Positions 25,500 through 34,430 of a stretch of 64,000 nucleotides of DNA are shown piece by piece (positions within the stretch are counted from its first letter, which is position 1; every line of letters starts with the position of its first letter). Both the position numbers and the translations under genes were made by a program. The notes under the pieces are model-generated. The model did no database searches. It was not told where the DNA came from and saw only the letters and a program-made list of their open reading frames with translations. This DNA comes from Streptomyces clavuligerus (GTDB taxonomy: Bacteria > Actinomycetota > Actinomycetes > Streptomycetales > Streptomycetaceae), in NCBI RefSeq assembly GCF_005519465.1, contig NZ_CP027859.1, forward strand, positions 248,001 to 312,000, written 5' to 3'.

Positions 25500-26471
25500 T
25501 CAGGTCCGGTCCGACTGGCCCGACTGGTCCGTCCTGTCGGCGAGGCACCACTCCAGGACGCTCATCGCGCCGTGGAGCTTGTGCGCCGCCTGCTGGAAGG
25601 CGACGCTGCGGTCGCCGTCCAGGACCTCGGCGTCGACCTCCTCGCCCCGGTGCGCGGGCAGGTCGTGCAGGAAGACCGCGCCCGGGTAGCGCTTCATGAG
25701 GGCCGCGTCCACCCGGAAGGGGGCGAACGTCTCCCGCCAGTCGGCCGTGTGCTTGGCGGTCCCGGTGGTCTGCCACCGGGTGGTGTAGACGACGTCGACA
25801 TCGTCCGGCAGCCCGTCCATGTCGTGGCGCTCCTCGACCAGCGCCCGGTGCGCCGCGGCGTACGTCCCCGCCCGGCCCAGCGCGGGCTGCGGCAGTCCGT
25901 ACCCCGGGGGTGTGCGCAGATACAGCTCGGTGTCCCGGTAGCGCGGGAGGGCGAGCGCGAGCGCGGCGGCGGTGTTGTTGCCCTCCCCCACGTAGAGCAC
26001 CCGCAGGCCCTCCAGCCGGCCGAGGACGGTGAGCATCGCCGACAGGTCGGTGACCGCCTGGGTGGGGTGCTCGTCCTCGGTCATCGCGTTGACGACGGAC
26101 ATGGAGTTCCAGGAGGCGATCGTGCGCAGTTCGGCGGCAGCGGACGAGGTCCGCGCGACCAGGCCGTCCAGCATCAGCCCGAGCACCCGGCCGGTGTCGT
26201 CGGCGCTCTCGCCGGTGTTCTCCTGGAGGTCGCCGGGGCCGTAGGCCACCACCCGCGCGCCGAGCCTGAGTGCGGCGACGGAGAAGGCGGTGCGGGTGCG
26301 GGTGGAGGTGGTGCGGAAGTAGGTGCCCACCACCCGTCCGGCGAGCGGTTCCGCGCGGGGAAGGGTGCCCCGGGCGTACGCGTGGGCGCGGTCGACGAGG
26401 GTGTACAGCTCCTCGTCGGTGAGGTCGTTGAGGGACAGCAGGTGCCGTACGGGGGCGGGGTGGTGCCGCAT
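25500..26471 (-). CDS. Ornithine-carbamoyltransferase-like enzyme with altered amine pocket
   Basis: This 323-residue carbamoyltransferase keeps the carbamoyl-phosphate site (STRTRTAF near residue 55, HPTQAVTDL near 140). The regions that recognise ornithine in true OTC are changed: the SMG loop is replaced by [12 protein letters not shown], and the HCLP motif reads [11 protein letters not shown]. Such changes point to another amine. With DAP biosynthesis genes 9-10 kb upstream in the same block, carbamoylation of DAP to 3-ureidoalanine is attractive; ureidoalanine-type residues are known from zwittermicin, and viomycin uses a related tailoring carbamoyltransferase. Beta-alanine or an NRPS-bound residue are alternatives. 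ATG 26471 has an AGGAGA site. Confidence 0.75.
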   Translation of the reverse strand: MRHHPAPVRHLLSLNDLTDEELYTLVDRAHAYARGTLPRAEPLAGRVVGTYFRTTSTRTRTAFSVAALRLGARVVAYGPGDLQENTGESADDTGRVLGLMLDGLVARTSSAAAELRTIASWNSMSVVNAMTEDEHPTQAVTDLSAMLTVLGRLEGLRVLYVGEGNNTAAALALALPRYRDTELYLRTPPGYGLPQPALGRAGTYAAAHRALVEERHDMDGLPDDVDVVYTTRWQTTGTAKHTADWRETFAPFRVDAALMKRYPGAVFLHDLPAHRGEEVDAEVLDGDRSVAFQQAAHKLHGAMSVLEWCLADRTDQSGQSDRT

Positions 26472-26553
26472 GGCGCTCTCTCCTGGATCGGTGGACGGAC
26501 GGCGGACGGCGGACGGACGGCGGACGGCGGGCGGTGGCCCGGGTGCCGCCGGG

Positions 26554-27606
26554 CTACGGAGTGGTGGAGTCCTGCGGAACGGGGAACGAGGAGCCGGCGG
26601 GCGAAAGGGAGCCGGGCGAGGGGGCGGTGCGCGAGGGGGCGGCGAAGACATTGCCGTGCAGCCGGGGTGCGCACAGGTCGAGGGCGCGGCCCCGGCCGGC
26701 CGCCACGCTGAGGCCCGTCGGCCGCAGGGCCAGCTCGATCGCGGTCAGCCGGCCGAGGGCGTCCAGCCGGGCGAACCGGTCCCGCAGCGCGGGGGGCACC
26801 AGCTCGGGCCCCTGGCAGCACAGATACGGATCGTCCTCGACGTTCGCGAGGTCGATGAACCTGCTGCCGCCGTCGGTGTTGACGCCGAAGGCCGCCGCCC
26901 AGTCCAGGGGGAGCCCGTCGCACAGGGCGGCCACGTCGCGGAAGCGGTAGGCGTGGACGACGGGGTGGAGATAGGCGTCGGCCTCGGCGACGGCCCGCAC
27001 CTCGTCCCGTTCGGTCCCCGCGGCCGACCCGGTCCCGTAGCGCTCCTCGGCCAGGGTCAGTCCGAGCGCCCGGACCGTCTCCAGGCCCGAGCCGCGGCTG
27101 TCGTCCGGGCGCAGCAGCCGGACGAGTTCCCGGTCCAGCAGCCGCTGGTGCTCGCCGAGCGCGTGGTAGAGCCACAGATACAGCAGCCCGTCGGGGCCGA
27201 GCCGGTCGCTGAGCCAGCGCATTCCCGCGCGCGGGTCGGGCAGATGGTGCACCAGGCCGGTGCAGACCACGAGGTCGTGGTCGGTGGGCAGGTCGAGCTG
27301 CGGCAGCAGCCCTTCCACGAAGCGGACGTTGCGGGCGCCGTGCCGTTCGGCGAGGCGGCGGGCGACGGCCAGGGAGGCGGCCGAGCCGTCCACGCCGGTG
27401 AAGTGCGCCCGGGGGTAGCGCAGCGCCATCCCCAGCAGCCGGTGCCCGGTGCCGCAGCCGACGTCGAGGACCTTCCAGCCGTCGAGTTCACCGTCCTCGA
27501 CGAGGAAACCGAGGCCGTTCGCGACGTCCTCGATGAGGGCCGATTCGGCCGTGGGCGAGGGGTAGGGGAACTCCTCGTAGAGCAGCTTCACATCGGCGGA
27601 GTCCAT
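26554..27606 (-). CDS. SAM-dependent methyltransferase, block A
   Basis: This 350-residue class I methyltransferase has a short N-terminal YEEFPYPSP motif. The SAM-binding loop is VLDVGCGTGHRLLGMAL near residue 45-60, the acidic strand reads TGVDGSAASL, and VCTGLVHHLPDPR supplies the fold's fourth motif. A long helical C-terminal half probably forms the substrate lid. It starts five bases after the stop of the C-A-PCP-TE NRPS, so it is co-transcribed and likely modifies that product or a precursor. The last ~25 residues are low-complexity Pro/Ser. N-, O- or C-methylation cannot be told apart here. Confidence 0.75.
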   Translation of the reverse strand: MDSADVKLLYEEFPYPSPTAESALIEDVANGLGFLVEDGELDGWKVLDVGCGTGHRLLGMALRYPRAHFTGVDGSAASLAVARRLAERHGARNVRFVEGLLPQLDLPTDHDLVVCTGLVHHLPDPRAGMRWLSDRLGPDGLLYLWLYHALGEHQRLLDRELVRLLRPDDSRGSGLETVRALGLTLAEERYGTGSAAGTERDEVRAVAEADAYLHPVVHAYRFRDVAALCDGLPLDWAAAFGVNTDGGSRFIDLANVEDDPYLCCQGPELVPPALRDRFARLDALGRLTAIELALRPTGLSVAAGRGRALDLCAPRLHGNVFAAPSRTAPSPGSLSPAGSSFPVPQDSTTP

Positions 27607-27611
27607 CGTCG

Positions 27612-30600
27612 TCACCCTTTCCGCGGGGAACGGGCGGCCAGCCGGGCGAGGAGTCCCCGTGCGGCGTCGCCGACGCCGGGCGCCCGCATCATGTCGTAGT
27701 GGTCGGCGGCCACCGTGGCCTCGGTCCACGGGCCGGAGGTGAAGCGCCGCCAGTCGGTGCGCGCGACACTGCCGTCGCGGAGGCTGGGTTCGGCGTACAC
27801 GGCGTGCAGCGGGGCGCGCAGCGGTACGGGTTCCCAGCCCCGGAACAGCTCGGTCTGGTGGCGGATCACCTGGAAGTGCCGGGGTAGCGCGGCGTTGTCG
27901 GCGGGGGTGCCGAGGGTCCGGGTGCGTTCCCGGACGAGGCGGACGGCGCTCTCGTCGAGCCGTTCTCCCTCGGCGACCCCGGCGAGGACCGTGGTGATGA
28001 GCGGCGCGTGCCGCAGCAGCGCGCCGGGGCCGTAGGCCGCCCGCAGCGCCAGGCGCAGCGACTCGCGGTCGCCGAGGGGTTCCTCGGTGCCGACCCCGCA
28101 GTCCCAGATCTCGGCGAAGTCGATCCGCACGCCGCGTTTCTCCAGTTCGGCGGCGACCGCGAGGGCGATCAGACCGCCGAGTGACCAGCCGAAGAGCGCG
28201 AGACGGGGGGCGGGGACCCGGCGGACGACCTCCTCGGCGTACCGCGCCGCGAGGCTCGCGACGTCCGGTGCCTCGGGTCCGGTCTCGGCGGCGGTGGGTG
28301 AGCGCACGCCCCACACGGCCGTGGTCGGGGGCAGCAGGCCGAGCAGCGGCTGATAGGGGAAGAGCGTTCCGCCGAGGGGGTGGAACACGACGAGTGGAAC
28401 GGGGTCGTCCGCGGCTGTGGGGGTTCGTGCCGGGCCTGTGGCGGGGCCTCCGGCGAGGGGGACGACGAGGCCGTCGGCCCCGGCGGGGGCCTCCCGGGCC
28501 GTCGCGGCCTCCAGCGCCTCGGCCATCGCCGCCAGGGTGCGCCGGCCGAAGACGGCGCCCAGCGGCAGCCGGACGCCGAACTCGGTCCTGACCTCGCGGA
28601 CGAGCCGGCCGGCCAGCAGCGAGTTCCCGCCGAGGGCGAAGAAGTCGTCCCCGGGCGCGATGCTCTCCCGGCGCAGCAGCCGGGCCCAGAGGGAGGCGAG
28701 ACGTCCCTGGACGCCGTCGGCCTCCGGCACGTCCGGGACGGGGGTGTCCGGGCACGGCGGGTCCTGGCTCTCCGCCCCGGCGGCGAGTGCGGCCCGGTCG
28801 AGCTTCCCGGCGGCGGTACGGGGCAGCCCGGGCAGCACGGCGAAGGACGAGGGCACCATGTACGCGGGCAGCCGGGCGGCGGCGAAGGCACGGACCTGGT
28901 CGGGTCCGGCCGCCGGAGCCGCGGGAGTCACGGAGCCTGCGGGGGTCGGAGGGTCCGCGGGGGGCGCGGGATCCGTGGGAGTCCCAGGATCCACCGGAAT
29001 CGCCGAGTCCGCGGGAGTGGGAGGGCCCGCGGGAGCCGGAGAAGCCGTGGGACCCGTGGGAGCCGTCTTCGGGTCCTCCAGGACGAGGGCCGCGTGCAGG
29101 GCCGCCGTGGGGGTGCCGGGGCGGACCAGGACGACGGCGGCGTCCGCGACGCCGGGCGCGGACCGCAGCACCGCGGTGATCTCCGCCGGTTCGATCCGGT
29201 GGCCCCGCAGTTTGACCTGGTCGTCGGCCCGGCCGAGGAACGCGAGCCGCCCGGTGCCCAGGACGCGGACCACGTCGCCCGTCGCATAGCCGCGCGTTCC
29301 GTCCGGCGCCTGCGGGAAGCGCTCGGCGGTCAGCTCCGGCAGACCGAGGTAGCCGACGGCCAGCTGCGGCCCGGACAGGTGCAGTTCGCCGGGGAAGCCG
29401 ACCGGTACGGGGCGCCGCAGCGGATCGAGGACCCGCGCGGTCACCCCGGCGAGCGGGCGGCCGATGGTGGGCCGTGCCCCGGTGTCCTCGATGGGGCAGC
29501 CGGTGGCGTTCACGGTGAACTCGGTCGGCCCGTAGACGTTGAACGCCCGGGTGGGGGCCGCCGCGAGCCGCCGCCACAGTCCCGGCGGCACGGCCTCGCC
29601 GCCGAGAACCAGACAGGAGGGGATGTGCGCGGACGGGTCGAGGAGACCCGCCTCGACGAGCGAGGCGATATGGGTGGGGGTGCCGTCCAGGACGTCGACG
29701 GCGTGCTCGCGGAGGAAGCCGACCATGGCCTCGGGGTCCGCCCGGACCTCGTCGGGCACGGGGTGGAGGGTATGGCCCGCGCGCAGCAGTTGGGTGCCCT
29801 GCCAGGAGGCGTCGAAGGAGAACGGCGCGTTGACCGCGACCCGCGCGGGCTCCGGCAGTTCTCCGAAGGCCAGGCGGTCCATGGCCGCTCCGAACGCCGC
29901 GAGGCTGAGATGCCGTACCGCGACGGGCTTGGGGAGGCCGCTCGTTCCGGAAGTGAAGATCACATAGGCCACGTCCTCGGGGGTGACCTTCTGCACCGGG
30001 GGCCCCACGGGGGCGGCGTCCGCGGTGTGCGACGGGGAGCCGAGGTCCCGCAGCCGGACGGTGCGTACGCCGCTGAAGGCCGGGGAGTGTTCGGCGCCCG
30101 GGTCCACGACGACGACGCGGATGCCCGCCGCCCGCATCATCGCGCCGAGCCGCGCGGCCGGGAGCGCGGGGTCGAGCGCCGCGCAGGCGGCCCCCGCCGA
30201 CCAGGCGCCGAACAGCGCGCAGATCTGGTCGGGCGAGCGGCGCACCGCCACGCCCACGATGTCGCCGGGGCCGGTTCCCGCCGCGGCGAGGGCGGCGCCG
30301 ATGCGGTCCGCCCGGCGGACGAACTGCGCGTAGCCGAGGACGTCCGCTCCGAGGACGAGGGCGGGCCGGTCGGGGTGGAGCGCGGCGCGCTCGCGGACGG
30401 CGTCGGGCAGCGGGACCGGTTCCCGGGCGAGGGCCGGACCGCTCGCCCCGGGCCCGGCGCAGTCCGGTCCGGCGCCCTGCCCACCGCCCCCGGCGCCCGG
30501 TCCGCCGGCGCCGGCCGGGAGCCGGTCCGGGACTCCGCCGACCTGTCCACCGCTGTCGGCCGGGAGCCGGTCGGCGTACCCGTCCCGGAGTCCGTCGGAG

Positions 30601-32069
30601 TACCGGTCCGCGTGCTCGTCGGAGTACCGGTCCGGGTGCCCGTCGGAGTACCGGTCCGGGTGCCCGTCGGCCGGGAGCCGGTCCGGGGCGCTCTCCCGCG
30701 CGTCCACGAGCGGCAGTTGCTCCAGCGGCGCGTCCCCGGCCGCGCACAGCCGCTCCAGGAGGGTGCGGAACGCCCGTGCGAGGGCGTCGGCGGTCGCCGC
30801 GTCGTGGAGCTCGGTCCGGTACTCGACATGGCTCAGGGCCCCCGGCGCGGCACCGAGGTGGAAGGTGACGTCGAACTTCGCCGTCCCGGGGTCGAGCGCG
30901 AGCGGCACGGCCGACACGCCCGGAAGCCGCAGCTCGCTCGCGGCGTAGTGCAGTTCCAGGGCGGCCCGGAAGGCCGGGGCCCGGCCGCCGCCGGAGCCGC
31001 CGGGCGCGGCCAGGATCTCGTCGTACTCGACGGCCGTGTGCTCCATCGCGCCGAGCACCGTCTCCTGAGCCTGTCGCAGCAGACCGGACACGGGCGCGGA
31101 CCCGTCGATCCGCAGCCGCAACGGTACGGTCTTCATGAAGTAGCCGACGGCGTCCTCCGCGTCGGCGTCGGCGCGCATGTTCACGGTGGTGCCGAGGAGG
31201 ACGTCGTCGGTGCGGGTGAGCCGGGACAGGACGACGGAGAGCGCGGAGGCGACGACGGCGAACGGCGAGACCCGCGCCGCCGCCGCGGCGGCCCGTACGC
31301 GGTCGAACCAGCCCTCTTCCAGCGGCAGGGGGCAACTGCCGCCGGGGCGGCCCTGATCGCCGGGGTCGCCGGGATGGCCCGGGTCCTCGTCGGGGGCGCA
31401 TCCGGCGGCCGGGGGTGCGAAGGCGCCCTCCAGCCGGTCGCGCCAGTACTCCAGATCGGCGCGGATCCGCTCGTCCCCGGCCGTGTCCCGCAGCAGCCGC
31501 TGGGCCCCGACGGGGTCCGGGTGCGGCGCGGGGAGGGCGTTTCCGCCGTAGAGCGCGCCCAGTTCGGCGAAGAGCGTACGGAAGCTGTCGCCGTCGCAGA
31601 CGAGATGGTGCAGTACGAGGACGAGCAGCCACTCCTGCTCGCCGCAGCGGATCAGATGCGCCCGCGCCATCGGGCCGGACGCGGGGTCGAAGACGGTACG
31701 GGCCGCCTCGGCCGCCGCCCGCTCCGCCGCCGCGGCGGCGGCCCGTTCCCCGGGGTGCTCGCGGAGGTCGAGCTCGGTGAGGGGGAAGGGCCCCACGGGC
31801 AGGAAGCGCACCCGGGGCCGGTCGGCGGCGTCCGCCGTGACCACGGTGCGCAGGGCGGGGTGGCGGGCGTACAGCGTGTCCAGGGCGCGGATCAGCGCGG
31901 TCCTGTCGACCGGGCCGGTCAGCCGGAAGCCCTCGGCCTCGGTGTAGACCGGCAGACCCTGGGTGATCCGGTCGGCGGTCCACAGCGGGCGCTGGATCGA
32001 CGGCAGCGCGTGGGTCTCCTCGGCCTCGCCGCTCTCGGGTGCGTCGCGCGTGTCTTCGGTGGTGGGCAT
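27612..32069 (-). CDS. NRPS termination module C-A-PCP-TE
   Basis: The 1485-residue protein has a condensation domain (active site HHLVCDG near residue 156), a repeat-rich linker (about 455-530), an adenylation domain (YVIFTSGTSGLPKP, NVYGPTE, AAGKLDR), a carrier (FALGGNSL near 1148) and a thioesterase (GWSLGG near 1300). Reading the specificity positions by eye gives roughly D-A-Q-D-V-G-V-V-N-K; the third position is uncertain because of a one-residue gap. This resembles glutamine/glutamate codes. Ureidoalanine is a glutamine isostere, and a carbamoyltransferase lies downstream, so that substrate is possible. The TE would release the peptide. It starts at ATG 32069 after a GGCGGTGAACC leader also seen before the PCP-C gene of block B. 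Confidence 0.85.
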   Translation of the reverse strand: MPTTEDTRDAPESGEAEETHALPSIQRPLWTADRITQGLPVYTEAEGFRLTGPVDRTALIRALDTLYARHPALRTVVTADAADRPRVRFLPVGPFPLTELDLREHPGERAAAAAAERAAAEAARTVFDPASGPMARAHLIRCGEQEWLLVLVLHHLVCDGDSFRTLFAELGALYGGNALPAPHPDPVGAQRLLRDTAGDERIRADLEYWRDRLEGAFAPPAAGCAPDEDPGHPGDPGDQGRPGGSCPLPLEEGWFDRVRAAAAAARVSPFAVVASALSVVLSRLTRTDDVLLGTTVNMRADADAEDAVGYFMKTVPLRLRIDGSAPVSGLLRQAQETVLGAMEHTAVEYDEILAAPGGSGGGRAPAFRAALELHYAASELRLPGVSAVPLALDPGTAKFDVTFHLGAAPGALSHVEYRTELHDAATADALARAFRTLLERLCAAGDAPLEQLPLVDARESAPDRLPADGHPDRYSDGHPDRYSDEHADRYSDGLRDGYADRLPADSGGQVGGVPDRLPAGAGGPGAGGGGQGAGPDCAGPGASGPALAREPVPLPDAVRERAALHPDRPALVLGADVLGYAQFVRRADRIGAALAAAGTGPGDIVGVAVRRSPDQICALFGAWSAGAACAALDPALPAARLGAMMRAAGIRVVVVDPGAEHSPAFSGVRTVRLRDLGSPSHTADAAPVGPPVQKVTPEDVAYVIFTSGTSGLPKPVAVRHLSLAAFGAAMDRLAFGELPEPARVAVNAPFSFDASWQGTQLLRAGHTLHPVPDEVRADPEAMVGFLREHAVDVLDGTPTHIASLVEAGLLDPSAHIPSCLVLGGEAVPPGLWRRLAAAPTRAFNVYGPTEFTVNATGCPIEDTGARPTIGRPLAGVTARVLDPLRRPVPVGFPGELHLSGPQLAVGYLGLPELTAERFPQAPDGTRGYATGDVVRVLGTGRLAFLGRADDQVKLRGHRIEPAEITAVLRSAPGVADAAVVLVRPGTPTAALHAALVLEDPKTAPTGPTASPAPAGPPTPADSAIPVDPGTPTDPAPPADPPTPAGSVTPAAPAAGPDQVRAFAAARLPAYMVPSSFAVLPGLPRTAAGKLDRAALAAGAESQDPPCPDTPVPDVPEADGVQGRLASLWARLLRRESIAPGDDFFALGGNSLLAGRLVREVRTEFGVRLPLGAVFGRRTLAAMAEALEAATAREAPAGADGLVVPLAGGPATGPARTPTAADDPVPLVVFHPLGGTLFPYQPLLGLLPPTTAVWGVRSPTAAETGPEAPDVASLAARYAEEVVRRVPAPRLALFGWSLGGLIALAVAAELEKRGVRIDFAEIWDCGVGTEEPLGDRESLRLALRAAYGPGALLRHAPLITTVLAGVAEGERLDESAVRLVRERTRTLGTPADNAALPRHFQVIRHQTELFRGWEPVPLRAPLHAVYAEPSLRDGSVARTDWRRFTSGPWTEATVAADHYDMMRAPGVGDAARGLLARLAARSPRKG
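30594..30665 (-). repeat. Three 24-bp in-frame repeats in the NRPS C-A linker
   Basis: Three adjacent 24-base units encode GHPDRYSD-type octapeptides, with diverged copies on both sides. They form a Pro/Asp/Arg/Tyr-rich linker between condensation and adenylation domains. Being in multiples of three, they change linker length without breaking the frame. Confidence 0.7.
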
Positions 32070-32103
32070 GGTTCACCGCCTCTGGGGGTGGGGGGCAAGG
32101 GCG

Positions 32104-34209
32104 TTAAGGCTGAGGGACCGGTTCCGGTCCGGGTCCCGGTCGCGGTCCCGGCTTCTGGGCCGGAAGCGGCCGGTCCGATTCCGAGCCGAGTTCCGGCGCC
32201 GGGCCGGGCTCCGATGCCGAGTCGGGCTCGGATACCGAACCGGGCTCCGGTGCGGGGCCGGGCCCCGGCACCGGCTCCCGACCGGGGCCCGGTGCCGGCT
32301 CCCCGGTGGCGGCGGTGACAGCGGCCCGTACCAGCGCCGCCTGGCCGGCCAGGCTCTCCGCCCGCATCATCCGCACCGCGTTCACCCGGACCCCGAAGCG
32401 GACCCGCACGCTCTTGACCACGCGCGTGATGTCCAGCGATGTACCGCCCAGGGCGAAGAAACCGGCCTCAGGGCCGGGCGGTGCCGCCGTGCCCAGGACG
32501 TCCTGCCAGATGCCCGCGAGCACGCGGACGGTCCCGTTCGCCGGGGCCGCGTCACCGCCACCGTCCGGCTCGTCCGGCCCGTCCGGCCCGTGTGTGCCGC
32601 CTGCCGTCGGGGGCGGGGCCGGGGTGACCGGCTCCGGCAGCGCCCGCCGGTCGATCTTCCCGTTGGGGGTGCGCGGCCAGGTGTCGACCGTGACGTACGC
32701 GGCGGGCAGCATGGGGCGGGGCAGCCGGAGCGCCGCGTGCTCCCGGAGCCGGGCCTCCGCGCAGACAAAGCCGCGCCTCGGCCGTACATAGGCCACCAGC
32801 CTCAACTGCCCGCCGTCCGGCCGGGGCAGCACCACCGCCTCCGCCACGGACTCCTCCTCCGCCAGCCAGCTCTCGATCTCCCCGGGCTCCACCCGGTGTC
32901 CGCGGATCTTCACCTGGTGGTCCGCGCGGCCGAGGAGTTCGAGCGCTCCGCCGGGGCCCTGCCGCCCCAGGTCGCCCGTGCGGTAGAGCCTGCCGCCCGG
33001 CGGGCCGAAGGGGTCGGGCACAAAGCGCTCGCCGGTCAGCTCCGGCCGTCCCGCGTAGCCGCGGGCGACACCGCCGCCGCCGATCCAGACCTCCCCGCGC
33101 TCCCCCGGGGCGACCGGCCGGCGCTCCTCGTCCAGGAGGTGGACGGTGGTGTCGGGCAGCGGCAGCCCGACCGGGACGGTGCTCCGGTCGGCGGGGGTGA
33201 CGGGGTGGGCGGTCGACCAGATGGTGGTCTCGGTCGGCCCGTAGATGTTCCACACCCGGTCCGACCTGCGGCACAACTCGGCCGCCAGCGCGGGCGTGAG
33301 CGGTTCCCCGCCGCACAGGGCGACGCGCAGGGTGCCGCGCCACCCCCCGTCGACGATCATGCTCCAGACCAGCGGGGTGGCCTGGAGGACCGTCGCCCCG
33401 CTGCTGTCGAGCAGTTCGCCGAGCGCCGCTCCGTCGAGGAGCTGGTGCTCCTCCGCCATGACCACGGACCCGCCGGTGACGAGCGGAAGGAAGAGGTCGA
33501 CGAGAACGGGGTCGAAGGAGGCCGACGTCAGCGAGAGCCAGATGTCGTCCGGCCCGGGGCGGACCGGGGATGCCATGGCGAGCACCCCCTTGACCAGGCA
33601 ACGGTGGTCCACGGCGACCGCCTTGGGCCGGCCCGTCGAGCCGGAGGTGTACATCAGATAGGCGAGGTCGTCCGGCCCGGCGCTCCGGAGCGGTGGCGCC
33701 GGGGGCGCGCCGTCCGCCGGGGTGTCCGGTTCCGCCTCGTCCAGAACGAGGATCCGGTCCGGGGCGGGGATCGCGTCCGGGCCGAGGGCCGCGTTCGGGG
33801 CCGGGGCCCCGTCCGGGACGGGTGTCCCGGGGGCGCGGAGCGGGCCGGCGTACCGGCTGGTGGTGACAGTGAGCAGCGCGCCCGCGTCCCGCAGCATGTC
33901 CTCGCGCCGCTGCGCGGGGTAGGCCGGGTCGACGGGGACGAAGGCGGCCCCCGACCGGAGTACTCCCAGCAGGGCCACGGGGAGGTCGGTCGAGCGGCCC
34001 ACGCTCACGGCGATCCGGTCGCCGGGGCCCGCGCCCCGCCGGAGCAGCCGGTCGGCGACCGTCTGCGCGGCGTCGACGAGGTCCCGGTAGCTCAGGGAGC
34101 GCGGTCCGCAGCGCACCGCTTCCCGGCCGGGGGTGCGGTCCGCCTGGCGGGCGATCAGTTCGTACAGGCCGCATGACGGCCACGGTGGCCCGGTGGGCAC
34201 GTACGGCAT
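32104..34209 (-). CDS. NRPS A-PCP didomain, block A
   Basis: This 701-residue protein consists of an adenylation domain (YLMYTSGSTGRPKA near residue 185, NIYGPTETT, YRTGDLG, NGKIDR near 520) and a carrier with FALGGTSLDIT near 590. A Pro/Glu/Gly-rich tail of about 60 residues follows. There is no condensation domain, so it would load the first residue for the C-A-PCP-TE partner immediately downstream (34-base gap). The specificity line read by eye is roughly D-P-V-Q-L-G-I-I-W-K, which I cannot match to a known substrate. DAP or a derivative is a candidate because SbnA/SbnB genes are just upstream. ATG 34209 gives a full N-terminus. Confidence 0.8.
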   Translation of the reverse strand: MPYVPTGPPWPSCGLYELIARQADRTPGREAVRCGPRSLSYRDLVDAAQTVADRLLRRGAGPGDRIAVSVGRSTDLPVALLGVLRSGAAFVPVDPAYPAQRREDMLRDAGALLTVTTSRYAGPLRAPGTPVPDGAPAPNAALGPDAIPAPDRILVLDEAEPDTPADGAPPAPPLRSAGPDDLAYLMYTSGSTGRPKAVAVDHRCLVKGVLAMASPVRPGPDDIWLSLTSASFDPVLVDLFLPLVTGGSVVMAEEHQLLDGAALGELLDSSGATVLQATPLVWSMIVDGGWRGTLRVALCGGEPLTPALAAELCRRSDRVWNIYGPTETTIWSTAHPVTPADRSTVPVGLPLPDTTVHLLDEERRPVAPGERGEVWIGGGGVARGYAGRPELTGERFVPDPFGPPGGRLYRTGDLGRQGPGGALELLGRADHQVKIRGHRVEPGEIESWLAEEESVAEAVVLPRPDGGQLRLVAYVRPRRGFVCAEARLREHAALRLPRPMLPAAYVTVDTWPRTPNGKIDRRALPEPVTPAPPPTAGGTHGPDGPDEPDGGGDAAPANGTVRVLAGIWQDVLGTAAPPGPEAGFFALGGTSLDITRVVKSVRVRFGVRVNAVRMMRAESLAGQAALVRAAVTAATGEPAPGPGREPVPGPGPAPEPGSVSEPDSASEPGPAPELGSESDRPLPAQKPGPRPGPGPEPVPQP

Positions 34210-34430
34210 GGCGCATCCGTTTCTTCTGGTCGGGGTCGTGGTGGGAGAAGGGGCACGGACCGGGCGGGAGCGGCGTGCGGGACGGCCCCGTACGCGGGCC
34301 CGGGCGCGGGGCGCGGGCGCCGGGCGCGGGGGTCCGGCGCGCTGGCACGGGACCCGGAGGGCGGGGTCTGGTCGCGGCTCGCGGGCGTGCCGCGGCGTCG
34401 GACGGCTCGCGGACGGGCCACCGCGTCAGG

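Noticed and set aside
26554..32318. Very long alternative frames over the NRPS genes (1840 codons on the minus strand, 1312 codons on the plus strand)
   Set aside because: They are Arg/Pro/Gly-rich shadows caused by high GC. The real frames carry complete C, A, PCP, TE and methyltransferase motifs.
34210..34430. Possible small gene between the A-PCP and SbnA genes
   Set aside because: Frames there are simple Arg/Pro/Ala sequence with no MbtH-like or carrier motif.
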